Below are positions 1 through 9,300 of a DNA stretch of 38,449 nucleotides, in pieces. The position numbers and the translations under genes were made by a program. The notes under the pieces were generated by a model. That model did not search any database and was not told where the DNA came from. It worked only from the letters and a program-made list of their open reading frames with translations. The stretch is taken from the IMG/VR virus record IMGVR_UViG_3300044825_002573, positions 1 to 38,449 of that record; one strand, written 5' to 3'. How positions within the stretch are numbered: the first letter of the stretch is position 1; every line of letters starts with the position of its first letter. This DNA is from a virus.

Positions 1-552
1 CGCCCAGCCGAGCAGCGGCGCGAGGTCGCCGAGGTGGTCATCGACGCTCGACGCTCGCCACGGCACCGGCTCCGACGAGTCGCTGTCCCCGAGCAGCACC
101 ACGCGCCCCGGCGCCACCGTCGGCACCGCCGAGACGAGCCACTCGCGCGCGGCGTGCGCGACCTGGATCGCGACCGGCGCCCGCTGGCGCGTGAGCGGCG
201 GCAGGTCCGCGAGCGTCACCGTGTAGGTGGTCGCTTCGAGCCGGGCGAACGTCGCCGCACCCTGCGCGTCGGTCCGCGCCTCGATGCCCGGCGCCAGCGT
301 CACCCGCGCGCCCACGATCGGCAGCGCCGACGGGTCCACGATCACGCGGACCGTCACGCCCTCGACGATCTCGACGGCGGGGGGCGGATCGGGCGGCGGT
401 GGAGGTGGCTCGGTGGGCGGGGGGCTCGGTGGCTGAGCCGGTGTGTGGGGCGAGGGGGAGCCGCAGCCGGCGACGGCCAGCAGCATCGGCACCACGAGCC
501 AGGCGAGCACGACCGCGAAGGCGATCGCTCCGGCGATGCGTCGGCGGCTCAT
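1..552 (-). CDS. Phage-encoded lipoprotein with Pro-rich linker and Ig-like domain (3' end cut off by window)
   Basis: The start ATG at 552 overlaps the preceding stop by 4 nt (ATGA). The first 30 residues are SRRR followed by a long hydrophobic stretch ending in a lipobox (LLAVAGC, lipid-accepting Cys30), so the protein should be exported and anchored as a lipoprotein. Residues about 31-60 form a Pro-rich spacer. Residues about 62-115 (VRVIVDP...GARVTLAPGIEARTD...) look like a carboxypeptidase-regulatory/CnaB-type beta domain, in which a variable loop follows G-A-x-V. The frame is open to base 1, so at least 184 residues are seen and the C-terminus is missing. Its place beside a holin-like gene allows an outer-membrane spanin, a lysis accessory or a superinfection-exclusion lipoprotein; I cannot choose between these. 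The lipobox is a direct observation and the role is inference. Confidence 0.72.
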   Translation of the reverse strand, partial: MSRRRIAGAIAFAVVLAWLVVPMLLAVAGCGSPSPHTPAQPPSPPPTEPPPPPPDPPPAVEIVEGVTVRVIVDPSALPIVGARVTLAPGIEARTDAQGAATFARLEATTYTVTLADLPPLTRQRAPVAIQVAHAAREWLVSAVPTVAPGRVVLLGDSDSSEPVPWRASSVDDHLGDLAPLLGWA

Positions 553-743
553 CTGCGCGCCCGCCGCTTCCCCGCCCGCGCCGCGACTCGCGCCAGCAGG
601 TCGGCCACCTCGCCGAGCGGGCGCGTCGCGAGCCACTCGAGCGTGAGCCGCTGGACCTCCTTGACTTGCCCGATCGGCAGCGAGCGCGCGCCGCCTTCGG
701 AGAGCGTGACGGTCGCGGCGAGGTCGTTCTGGTTGATCTTCAT
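549..743 (-). CDS. Small phage protein of unknown function (64 aa)
   Basis: Starts MKINQNDLAATVTLSEGG and ends in a basic tail (ARAGKRRARR). Start and stop both lie in 4-nt ATGA overlaps with the neighbours, which is the main evidence that it is translated. The first half is predicted to be beta/loop and the second half an amphipathic helix (LEWLATRPLGEVADLLARVAARAG). There is no signal peptide, membrane segment or cysteine. It sits between a holin-like gene and the lipoprotein gene, so it may belong to the lysis or tail-end cassette. No family recognised. Confidence 0.6.
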   Translation of the reverse strand: MKINQNDLAATVTLSEGGARSLPIGQVKEVQRLTLEWLATRPLGEVADLLARVAARAGKRRARR

Positions 744-970
744 GGCTTGTCCTCGTGTGCGGCCACAGCGTTGACCATCCGCTCGATCTGGCCGTCCTTC
801 CGGTCGATCTGCTTCAGGAGCTCGCGGATGACGTAGATGCTCACCACCGCCACGCCCGCCGGGCCGGTGAGCTTGTCGACCCACCACGCCGCGTCGGTCG
901 GCGTCTCGGCGACGGCGAGCGGGACCGCAAGCGCGCCGCTGAGGAGTGCCGCGATGGCGAGCGGCTTCAC
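740..970 (-). CDS. Holin-like small membrane protein (76 aa)
   Basis: The GTG start at 970 lies in a GTGA overlap with the upstream gene. The protein has two hydrophobic segments, residues about 3-21 (LAIAALLSGALAVPLAVA) and about 36-52 (GPAGVAVVSIYVIREL), then a charged tail with KQIDRKDGQIERM. Two short membrane helices, small size and a charged C-terminus fit class II holins and the phage membrane proteins usually found near lysis genes. The first segment ends AVA-ET and could instead be a cleavable signal peptide. No endolysin is visible nearby; it may lie beyond base 1. Holin is inferred from topology and position only. Confidence 0.55.
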   Translation of the reverse strand: MKPLAIAALLSGALAVPLAVAETPTDAAWWVDKLTGPAGVAVVSIYVIRELLKQIDRKDGQIERMVNAVAAHEDKP

Positions 971-1164
971 GAAGCCCCTCGGATCGCAGCGCACTCGCGA
1001 ACGAGCGCGGCCCGGTTCAGCCGCTTCGCCGCGCCGCGGAGCTTCTGCTCGGCGATCGCGAGCAGCGTCTCCCGCTCCTCGGGTGGCGCGTCGCTGCGTA
1101 CCAGGATGCGGCGGGTGATCGTGTCGACGACGGGTGACGGGCGCGCCTGCGCGATCGGCTTCAT
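967..1164 (-). CDS. Small basic phage protein of unknown function (65 aa)
   Basis: ATG at 1164 shares its A with the stop of the upstream gene (TGATG). The product is helical and basic, with the core EERETLLAIAEQKLRGAAKRLNRAALVRECAAIRG and no membrane segment. It ends in a GTGA overlap with the holin-like gene, so translation is probably coupled to it. No family recognised. The support is coupled overlaps and codon use matching its neighbours. Confidence 0.55.
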   Translation of the reverse strand: MKPIAQARPSPVVDTITRRILVRSDAPPEERETLLAIAEQKLRGAAKRLNRAALVRECAAIRGAS

Positions 1165-1949
1165 CACAACATCTCCACGACCGTGAGCGAGAACCCCTCC
1201 ATCATCCCCGGCTCGATCGGCGCCACCGGCAACGCCGGCAGCCGCCCGAGCACCGAGTACCCGCGCTTCGTTGCGTTCACCCGGTCCGCGCAGGCGAGGA
1301 TGGGGCGGACCGTCTTCACGCTGTCGATCGCGGTCCAGAGGTCCTCCAGCTCGTCCGTGTCCTCATGCGCGTAGACCTGCATCGTGAGCGTGAATTGCTC
1401 GGGCTGCTCGCTTGCGAAGTCCGCGCCGAGCTGGCCCGCCGCGTGCGTCGAGAGGTCCGCGGGCGCGCGCGTCTGCGCGGGGCGCCCGATCGCACCACCC
1501 GAGCCGGTGAGGCTCACCCGCGGCGCGATGCCGAAGAACTTGACCTCGATGGCGACCGGGTTGCTCGGGTCACCCGGGTCGCTGATGCGCAGGTACCAGC
1601 TCGAGGTGTCCGCCGTGACCTCGGAGAACCCGATCCACACGTTGGCGGGCCAGCACTTGGCGAACGTCGTGACCAGCGTTCCCGGGCTCCCGATCGTCCC
1701 CCGCCGGAGCGTGATCTCCGCGTCGTCGCTCGCGTCGCAAACCATGGCGAACGCCGCCGACGAGGGCCGGATCGCGTCGCTCGTGATGTTGCACTCGAGG
1801 ACGTCGTCGTCCTCGTCGCCGACCCACGACGGGCCGAGGTTCCCCTGCCCGTAGATCACCGCGTTCGCGGCGAGGCCGTCCGGCCCGTTCTCGGACGTCG
1901 GATCGCTGACGGTGAGCGTCAGCCAGTCGTAGGCGACGAACCACTCCAT
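1164..1949 (-). CDS. Tail-tip or fibre-associated protein, function unknown (261 aa)
   Basis: A 261-residue protein directly downstream of the fibre gene and one small ORF. The sequence is rich in beta-prone stretches (WFVAYDWLTLTV, AVIYGQGNLG, SWYLRISDPGD, QFTLTMQVYAHE) with acidic loops such as GDEDDDVLE, like many virion surface proteins. It has no signal peptide or membrane helix. Position after hub and fibre suggests a baseplate, fibre-assembly or adhesion component. It is not a recognised family, so the virion role is inferred from synteny only. Confidence 0.6.
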   Translation of the reverse strand: MEWFVAYDWLTLTVSDPTSENGPDGLAANAVIYGQGNLGPSWVGDEDDDVLECNITSDAIRPSSAAFAMVCDASDDAEITLRRGTIGSPGTLVTTFAKCWPANVWIGFSEVTADTSSWYLRISDPGDPSNPVAIEVKFFGIAPRVSLTGSGGAIGRPAQTRAPADLSTHAAGQLGADFASEQPEQFTLTMQVYAHEDTDELEDLWTAIDSVKTVRPILACADRVNATKRGYSVLGRLPALPVAPIEPGMMEGFSLTVVEML

Positions 1950-1952
1950 CGG

Positions 1953-2171
1953 TCAGGCCGCCTTCGGCTCGGCGTCGGCCTGCGCCCGGAGCATCGCCAT
2001 CACGCTGGTGAGCCGGATGACGTTGCCGATGGCGCTCGGGTCGGGAAGCTCGAGGATCGACTGCTCGCGCGCCTCGGTGATGGCCGCAAGCTGGGCGGCC
2101 GGGTCGCCGGGGTGCGCCTTCACCACGTCGGTGAACGTCATGGGGCGCTTCGTGTCGGGCGTCGGGCTCAT
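1953..2171 (-). CDS. Small phage protein of unknown function (72 aa)
   Basis: Begins MSPTPDTKRPMTFTDVVKAHP, preceded by AGGAGACCCC-ATG, a good Shine-Dalgarno at normal spacing. This decides the start after a 55-nt gap behind the fibre gene. The rest is two probable helices (AAQLAAITEAREQSILEL and IGNVIRLTSVMAMLRAQADAE). Its stop is 3 nt from the next start. It could be a fibre-assembly helper because short helical proteins often follow tail fibre genes, but nothing in the sequence proves this. Confidence 0.55.
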   Translation of the reverse strand: MSPTPDTKRPMTFTDVVKAHPGDPAAQLAAITEAREQSILELPDPSAIGNVIRLTSVMAMLRAQADAEPKAA

Positions 2172-2226
2172 GGGGTCTCCTGGTGTGGGTTCAGGGTGCC
2201 AGTGCGGGTGCGGTTCGTTTTCCCGG

Positions 2227-3984
2227 TTACGAGACGGTGGATTCGTCCACCTTCACGATCGTGAACGAGGCTTCGTGGAGGGTGATGCCGACCGTCGCGC
2301 CGGTCGGGCTCTTCACCACCGGCGCAAGCGCGCTGCCGGTAGTCACGTTCAGCAAGCACGTCACCGACACCGAGTGCTTCTCGGTGTCGATCGTCTCGAC
2401 GCGCGCCTGGCGCGTGAACTGGACGAACGTGGGCGGGCCCTCGCCCTCGGGCGGCACCAGCTCCGCGACCGCGAACACGTACTCCGTCGCCGCCTCGCCC
2501 GAGAAGGAGACGGAGAGCGACACCTCGAAGAGCGCGCCTGCCACCGGCGTGATCGCGCCGTTCACCGTGTCGACGTCGCAGCCCGCCGAGTCGCCCTCGG
2601 CGTCGAAGCCCGCGAGCGGGTTCCACTCATTCGGGCCGTCGGTGATGCTCGACGCGGCCGAGCCGTCGGTGAGCGAGAGCTCGGCGTACACCGGCTCGGG
2701 GACGGTCGGAATGCCGAGGTCTTTGGTGGCGAACACCGGCACGTAGGCGTCCGAGCCGTTCTTGTCGACGACGATCCACGCGTCGGCGCCACCGGCCGCC
2801 GCGTCGAGCGCGGTGTGCGTGCCGGGGGCGGCGTCGAAGCGCAGCGCCGAGGGGGCCGTGGCGCCGATCAGGACCGCGCCGGAGGTGGCGAAGGTGCCGT
2901 CGCCGTAGAAGCGGTGGATGCCGGAGCCGAAATTCGATCCGAACTCCAGGTGACCCTCCGGAGTCGTCGCGGTCATCACCACTTGCTGATAGAAGCCCGA
3001 CTCCGAGAACGATGCTCCGTTCCAGTAGTTGCCGCGCAAGGTCATGGCGGGGCTGTTGACGAGCTGGTCCCCGAGCGTTGCCTCTTCATAAGGGCGAAGG
3101 GTGATCGTTTCAGCCGCGAAGCCCGTGTATCCCGTCGTCGGGTTCTTGAACCGCCAGATGGCGCGCTTCGTGGCCTGCCCGTGCACGAACACACACGCCG
3201 CCTGATCGGGGTCGGTCGACGTGCTCGTGAGGTATCCGAACTGGCCGCTCACCGTTCCCGATCCGTCGAGGCTCGACGACAGCACGATTCCCGCGGCGTC
3301 CGCGTTGCCCTGGAGTCGAAGCTCGCCATCGCTGGTGACGCGCACCACGTCGCGCTCGGTGCCACCGGCCGCGAGCCGCGAGAGGCGCCACTCCCAGATG
3401 TCCGACGCGTCGGCCGGCGAGCGCACGTAGGTGCGCGCGCTGAAGTCTCGATCGACCGCCGAGCCGCTCCACGAGCTCGCGCGCCACGTGCTCCGGTCGC
3501 TGTGCTGAGCCTTCCCCGAGAGCGTCGCCGCCGTCCTGTACTCGGCGCGCACCCCCCGCCCCCAGAACCGCCCCTCGGCCGCCCCGTAGTGCTGGAGGTA
3601 CGAGTCCCCGGAACCGGTGTCGATGAGGATCGAGTCCCCGTCGCGCACGCGCCCGTCGAGCGGCGGGTAGGCACCCCGCACGCCGGGGCTCGCCTCGCTG
3701 TCCGTCCAGAGCCAGTTGCCCCGGTAGGGCGTCGCGAGGAGGAGGCGGTCCTCGTCGTCCGCGGTGGCGGTGCCGCTGATGCGGTACTGCCGGAAGATCA
3801 GGTCGCTGCCGAGGTGCGTGGCGCCGATCTCGCAGTCGGCTTGGGCGAGGACCGTCTCCCCGACGGTGTAGCGGTGGCGGCCGAGGCGCAGCGTGTTGTC
3901 GCGGAGGCCGTCCGCGTACTCCTTCTTCCACGCGCGGCGCGCAAGGAACGTCGTGGTGCGGAGCAGTAGGGCGTCAGCGGCCAT
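2227..3984 (-). CDS. Putative tail fibre / receptor-binding protein (585 aa)
   Basis: A long beta-rich protein immediately after the tail hub. The N-terminal third (LRLGRHRYTVGETVLAQADC) could attach it to the tail tip. The middle is repetitive in character, with many Gly/Ser/Thr strands (SSSLDGSGTVSGQFGYL, GYTGFAAETITLRPYEE). The last 130 residues (YAELSLTDGSAASSI ... ASFTIVKVDESTVS) have the alternating hydrophobic pattern of a small jelly-roll tip domain, as in C1q/TNF-like fibre heads. A 'GS(D)GAxGxL' collagen-like shaft is absent. No chaperone-cleaved autoprotease motif is evident. The assignment rests on composition and on order tape measure-hub-fibre. Confidence 0.62.
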   Translation of the reverse strand: MAADALLLRTTTFLARRAWKKEYADGLRDNTLRLGRHRYTVGETVLAQADCEIGATHLGSDLIFRQYRISGTATADDEDRLLLATPYRGNWLWTDSEASPGVRGAYPPLDGRVRDGDSILIDTGSGDSYLQHYGAAEGRFWGRGVRAEYRTAATLSGKAQHSDRSTWRASSWSGSAVDRDFSARTYVRSPADASDIWEWRLSRLAAGGTERDVVRVTSDGELRLQGNADAAGIVLSSSLDGSGTVSGQFGYLTSTSTDPDQAACVFVHGQATKRAIWRFKNPTTGYTGFAAETITLRPYEEATLGDQLVNSPAMTLRGNYWNGASFSESGFYQQVVMTATTPEGHLEFGSNFGSGIHRFYGDGTFATSGAVLIGATAPSALRFDAAPGTHTALDAAAGGADAWIVVDKNGSDAYVPVFATKDLGIPTVPEPVYAELSLTDGSAASSITDGPNEWNPLAGFDAEGDSAGCDVDTVNGAITPVAGALFEVSLSVSFSGEAATEYVFAVAELVPPEGEGPPTFVQFTRQARVETIDTEKHSVSVTCLLNVTTGSALAPVVKSPTGATVGITLHEASFTIVKVDESTVS

Positions 3985-3987
3985 CGG

Positions 3988-6309
3988 TCACTCCATCAGG
4001 CTCGTGTTGTAGACGGACGTGTCATCCGTCGAGATGTGCTCGTCGTCGTCACTGATCCATCCGCCGACACCGCTTCCGTAGTTGGCGGCCCATGCCTTCT
4101 GCGCGTCGGTCCAGCCTTCGTCCCACGTGTCGCCGATGAGCCCGCCGCCGAGCTCGGCCGGGAACTCCTCGGTGTCATCCATCATCAGCATCAAGCTCTG
4201 CGACGCTGCCGCGACCGCGCCGAACTTCCAGAACGTGAACGTCGAGACGTCGGTCTCCGGCGAGTGCTCGAACCCAAGACAGAGGGCGAGGCTCGACGTC
4301 GAGAGCAGCCGGCGCACGTTCGCGTCCGTGCGGCTCGCGATGTACCCGGGCTGCAGCGTGTCGCCCGCGACCACCGAGAACTGCGCGTCGAGGTCGGCAT
4401 CGCTCGCCACCGCGCCGGGCTCGCGGCCGTGCACCGAAACCGTGTAGGTGTCGCTCGGCAGCCCAGCGACCGAGACGTACTCATCGACGCACGCGCGCAT
4501 CTCGTCGCGGTCGTAGAGGAACTTGAACGCGAAGGTGGTCGAGACCTTGCCGTCCGCGTTCGCGGCGATGGCGGCCTCGTTCGTCCGCTCCTCGATCGTG
4601 ATCTTCCCGTCCTCGAGCTGGTACGGAAGTCCATGCTCGGTCGTCCCGTTCGCCGCGTTGTAGTAGTCGCCCCACGACTGCGAGCCGAGCTTCATCGTGC
4701 GGCCGATCACGGCCGCCTCGGTGAAGCGGAACGTGGCCGGTGGTGGCGCGTTCAGGCTGGTGCGCTTCCAGCTCACCTTGCCGTCGGCGCGCACGTAGGG
4801 CAGCAGCCGCGCCTCCTGGCAGAGCGCCGCGTAAAGGTCCGCGACCGACTCACCGCTCGTGATGTAGCGGCGCCCCTTGGGGAGCCCGAGGTCCTGGAGC
4901 TCGGCGGCGGCGTCGAGGTCGAGCTTCTCCGCGGGCACCTTCCCGTGCTCGACCAGCGTCCGGACGATCTCGCCCATGAAGCGGTAGGCGTCCGGCGCGA
5001 ACGCGGCGAGCACCGTCGCGTCGTTGGTCTGCGCGCCGCCCGCCTGGGTCAGGATGTGGAAGCGCGACGGGTCGAAGACGAAGTCGGGCTTGTTGAAGAC
5101 CTTCGACCGCATCCACGCCTGAAGCACGTTCACGTTCACGTCGAAGGTGCCGAACTTCGAGCCGGGGCCACCGGGGGCGTGCCAGGTGATGAGCCCGCCC
5201 GCGAGCGTGTCCACACCGTCCTTGCGCAGATACCGAAACTGCCCCTGCTCGATCGAGTCCTTGTCGCTCGTGTAAGTCCAGGGGTTCGTGAGCGGCTCGC
5301 CGTTCGCGTCCTCGGTTGGCGGCTGGGTGTCGATGATGATGACGTCGTTGTTCCCGGCGGTCCGGGTCTTCATCACCGCGCCGTCGGCGTCCTGGAGGTC
5401 TTCGTAGACCAGCTTCAAGAGCGAAGCGCTGGCCTGCATCCAGTCGTACGGCATCGCCGGCACGTAGAACTTGCCGTTGGCGTACTGGCCGTAGATCACC
5501 GGGATTGCCTGGCCCTCGTACGCGTTCGACACCTCCGCCGGCGCCTCGCCCTCCACGTCCTCGGGGTTGATCCACAGCTGCACCGCGCCGTAGCTCGGCA
5601 CCGTGAACGTCGCCTGGCCGGCGAAGATGATCGAGTCGGCGGCGTTCCGACCCACCACCGTGAACGTCGTCGAGCCGGTCGCGAGTCCCGAGATGCGCCG
5701 CGGCCCCACCGGCCACGGCCCCGCGTAGGGGATCGCCAGCGCGAAGCCGTGGTTCGTCTCGATGCCGACGCGCACGATCTCGTCGGAGCCGGCGCCGCCC
5801 GTCGCCTCGAGCGTGACCGCCACGACCGGCGCCGGCGCCAGGTTCGGGAAGGTGTCGCGGTCGAGCGTGACCTTCCCGCCCACGGTCTTCTGCGGCAGGA
5901 AGTACCCGAGCACGTCCGTGCATTGGAACGTGACGCTCACGTCGTCGGCCTGGACACCGTTCTGCGCCAGCACGTAGCCCGAGAAGATCACCGAGCCCAA
6001 CGTGCCGCGGATCTCGCGCCACACCGTCACCTCGGCGCCGTCGAACCGGTCCTCGTCGAGGTGGTCCGCGATCCACCAATCGACGTTCTGCGAGACGAGC
6101 GTGACCTGCGAATAGACCGGCACGCGGCTCTGCGGGCGCGGGATCGCCGCCGCGATCTTCACGGGCTGCAGCGCGGCAGGACGGAACCACACCATGCCAA
6201 CGCCGTCCACGTGGGCCATGAGCCCGCGCGCGGCCGACGAGAGGCCGTAGTGCGTGCCGTCGCGCGTGACGAGCAGCGCGCACCAGCCGCGGCCAGGGAG
6301 TCGGCTCAT
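3988..6309 (-). CDS. Tail hub / baseplate protein (773 aa)
   Basis: Start ATG at 6309 overlaps the tape-measure stop by 4 nt. In long-tailed phages the large gene or genes after the tape measure build the tail tip and hub. Here one 773-residue protein fills that place. It has a beta-rich N-terminal half (QVTLVSQNVDWWIADH, VTVWREIRGTLGSVIFSGYVL) resembling the double-barrel hub fold of gp27-like proteins, a central YGQYANGKFYVPAMPYDW region, and a C-terminal half containing YAALCQEARLLPYVRADGKVS and many aromatic strands. The C-terminus is acidic (SDDDEHISTDDTSVYN). I see no peptidase or lysozyme motif. Function is from synteny and fold-like patterns, not from a diagnostic motif. Confidence 0.65.
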   Translation of the reverse strand: MSRLPGRGWCALLVTRDGTHYGLSSAARGLMAHVDGVGMVWFRPAALQPVKIAAAIPRPQSRVPVYSQVTLVSQNVDWWIADHLDEDRFDGAEVTVWREIRGTLGSVIFSGYVLAQNGVQADDVSVTFQCTDVLGYFLPQKTVGGKVTLDRDTFPNLAPAPVVAVTLEATGGAGSDEIVRVGIETNHGFALAIPYAGPWPVGPRRISGLATGSTTFTVVGRNAADSIIFAGQATFTVPSYGAVQLWINPEDVEGEAPAEVSNAYEGQAIPVIYGQYANGKFYVPAMPYDWMQASASLLKLVYEDLQDADGAVMKTRTAGNNDVIIIDTQPPTEDANGEPLTNPWTYTSDKDSIEQGQFRYLRKDGVDTLAGGLITWHAPGGPGSKFGTFDVNVNVLQAWMRSKVFNKPDFVFDPSRFHILTQAGGAQTNDATVLAAFAPDAYRFMGEIVRTLVEHGKVPAEKLDLDAAAELQDLGLPKGRRYITSGESVADLYAALCQEARLLPYVRADGKVSWKRTSLNAPPPATFRFTEAAVIGRTMKLGSQSWGDYYNAANGTTEHGLPYQLEDGKITIEERTNEAAIAANADGKVSTTFAFKFLYDRDEMRACVDEYVSVAGLPSDTYTVSVHGREPGAVASDADLDAQFSVVAGDTLQPGYIASRTDANVRRLLSTSSLALCLGFEHSPETDVSTFTFWKFGAVAAASQSLMLMMDDTEEFPAELGGGLIGDTWDEGWTDAQKAWAANYGSGVGGWISDDDEHISTDDTSVYNTSLME

Positions 6310-9300
6310 CGGCCCGCCCTGCCCCGGACGAGCGGGTGAACGCGGAAGCCGCCGCCGGTCTCCACGTAGCCGTCGGCCACGTCACGCTCGATCCGCACGA
6401 GCGCGCGGTCGATCAGCGCGTCCTCGTGGACCGGCACCAGGCGCCAGCCCGGGGCCATCGCGGGGCCGCTCGCTTGGGCAGTAGCCGCCGCCGCCCCCGC
6501 CTGCGCCCGCGGCACCGCCACGCTCGGCGACACCCGCGCCACGATGTCCGCGGGGAGCCGGAACGCCTCGCCGGAGAGCAGCGCCGACACCAGCGACGGG
6601 GGGAGGGTCGTGGCGGTCTCGGCGGGGACGACGAGCTCTTGCGCTTCGAGGAGGCGGAGCGTTTCGCTGCCCGGCATCCCCGGGATCAGCTCGCCGGTGT
6701 GGGACGTGGGGATCTCGACGGCCGACGTGTCGATCGCGCCGTCCTGCTGCACGTGGATCGTGATCGTCTTGTCGGTCGGCAAGTCGTCGAGCGCCTGTTG
6801 CAGCATCAGCACCGCGCCGCGCGCGGAGTCGAATCCGCCCTTCCAGTCGCCGGTCGCTCCCGCGATGGCGAGCGTCAGGTCATCGAGCGTCTGCGGCAGC
6901 ACCCGGTCGAGAATGTCGTTCAGGTCCGCCAGCCCTTGGCCGTCCCCGGGCTCGCCGATCAGCGGCCGCAGCGCCTCGAGCATCGCGGAGGCGTGCGTCG
7001 CCGTGCTCGCGGAAAGCGCCTCGACGGCTTCACGCCCCGCCAGCACCGCCTTCGCGTACTCGGTGGCCGTGTCGGCGAGCCGCTGGTAACCCTCGGTGGT
7101 CTCGGGCGGGATCGGCTGCGGGGGCGGGGCGCCGGTGGCCGGCGCGGTGGGGTCCTGCGTCGGATCGGTGGGCGCCGGCTGGCCGTCGGGCGTCGTGGGC
7201 GGCGGGACCTCGGGCGGGTTCTCCTCGATCGCCTTCTTGTACTCGTCGTAGGCGGCGAGCCCCTGGTCGATCATGTCCTGCGTGATCGTCTCGGCGTTCG
7301 CCATCGCGATGATCGCGGCGTCGCCGGTCATCGCGCCGATCTTCGCGAGCAGATCGCGGGTCGCCTGCTGGATCGCTGGATCGTTCAGCGCCTCGACGGG
7401 CAGCAGCGCGAGCTGGTCGAACATCACCCCGATCTCGTCGAGGCCGACCCACCCGTCCTCATTCATCTGCGCCCACATGCCCGAGATGGCCGTGGACGCT
7501 TCGTCGATCAGCTCCTTCCCGAACGCGGTCAGCTCCTTCGTGACCTTGCCCTCGGCGTCCACGACCGAGCGGTACATCTCGTCACCGAACTGCTTCATCC
7601 GGTCCGTGACTTCCTTGAGGTTCTTGAGCGGCGCGCCGGTCAGGTCGCCGATCGCCTTGCCGAGATCGTTGACGGCGAGGATCGCGTTCCGCGTCGCCTC
7701 GGGCAGCGGCGGGTCGATCGAGTCGACCAGCTCCTGAACCGACATGTGCGACTCGACCGCCATGCGCGCGAAGTCCTCGCGCAGCGCGTTCACGAACTCG
7801 CTCGACCGCATCATCTCGGGCGAGATCAGGGACACCGCCGTCTTGAACGCGTCGATGCTCTCCGACGAGTAGCCCAGCTCCTCCGCCGTCGCGATCACGT
7901 CATCGAGCGCCGTCAGCACCTTCTGGCGCAGGATCTCGGCCGTCCCGTCCGCCTCGTTCCCGAAGTCGCGGAAGTCCTCGCCCGCCTCGCGGATCGCAGT
8001 GCCGGCATCGTTCGAGATCGCGAGCACCACGTCCGAGAGCCCGCCGGAGAACTTCTCGATCGAGATCCCGGCGAGGTCCATCGCGTTCTCGATCACGCCG
8101 AGCGCGCGAGTCGCGTCACCACCGACCGCGGCGAGCACCTCCTCGAGGTTGCCCACCTTCATCTTTTTTCCGGTGATGAGCTTGAGCTGCTCGTTGATCT
8201 TCGCGTAGAGCGCGTCCATGTCCACGCCCGCGTCGATCATCTCGGCCTGGAGACGCTGGAACGACGCGATCAGCTCTTGCGACGTGCCGAGCGATGCGTC
8301 GATGCGGTGGAGCGCGACGAGGATTTCGTCGGCGCCCTTGCCCGCCTGCTGCATCATCCCGATAAAGGCGATCGACCACTGCTGAGCGAACTTGATCGCC
8401 TTATCACCAACGAATCCCAGCTCCTTCGCGATGGCGGTACCGGCCGCGACGGCGCTCTGCTGAATACCCGTCGCTACGTCGTCGGTGATGTCCTTGTAGA
8501 AGACGTGCAGGACGTCCGCGATCGAGGAGTGGATCAGCTGCGTCCCGTGCTCCTTCATGTCCTGATAGAAGCCGTCGCTGAACTGGTAGCTCGAATCCTC
8601 GCCGAGCTGCGCCCACGCCTCGCCGACCGCGAGCCCGAGCCGCTTCGGCGCCTTCACCATGAGCGTGCCGAGGCCGTCGCTCAGGAAGAGGCCCACATCC
8701 TCCAGGCCCGCGTTGATCGCGTCGAACACCTCCGGATCCTTGAAGCCCTTCTTGATCTGCTTCGAGAGCATCCGCGCGACCTGCTGCTGGATGTCCGGCC
8801 CCTCGAACGCGCCGAACGCAGCGGCGATGCCGACGCCAATTCCGGCGACGCCCGCAGCGATTGCCGCCGCCGTGCCGCCCACACCCAGCGCGCCGACGAT
8901 CGCATCCGGAGCGAGCGATGCGATGCCGTCGGCCATCGTGCCGACCAGCGCCTCCGCGCCGCTCGCGCCGACCTGCTCGGCGGCGGCGGTGACTCCCGGC
9001 GAGATCGCGTCCGCGAGTCCGCCCGCGAGCGCGTTGCCCGCCTTCGAAAGCCCCGTCTTGAGCATGTCGCCCAGGCCCGACGTGAGGCTGCTCGTCAAGT
9101 CGTTGAGCACCGATGAGCCGAGCGACTTGAGCACGTCCTCGGCCTTGCCACCGCTCACCGCGAGGTCGACGAGGGACTTGGCGAAGTCGTCGGTCACCTG
9201 GCCGGCAGCGTCCGCCGTCGTCGCCCATCCGTCGGCGGCGGTGGCCGTGTCCTCGATCGCGGGAGCGGTCTTCTCGGCGGCAGTCGCGGTCCGCTCGATG

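Noticed and set aside
100-130. GDS-like string (VLLGDSDS) in the lipoprotein as a possible second SGNH hydrolase
   Set aside because: No flanking SGNH blocks II, III or V are visible before the window edge; the match is three residues only.
6336-9116. Long plus-strand frame opposite the tape measure gene
   Set aside because: Also an antisense shadow; low-complexity Arg/Leu/Asp composition and no start signals.
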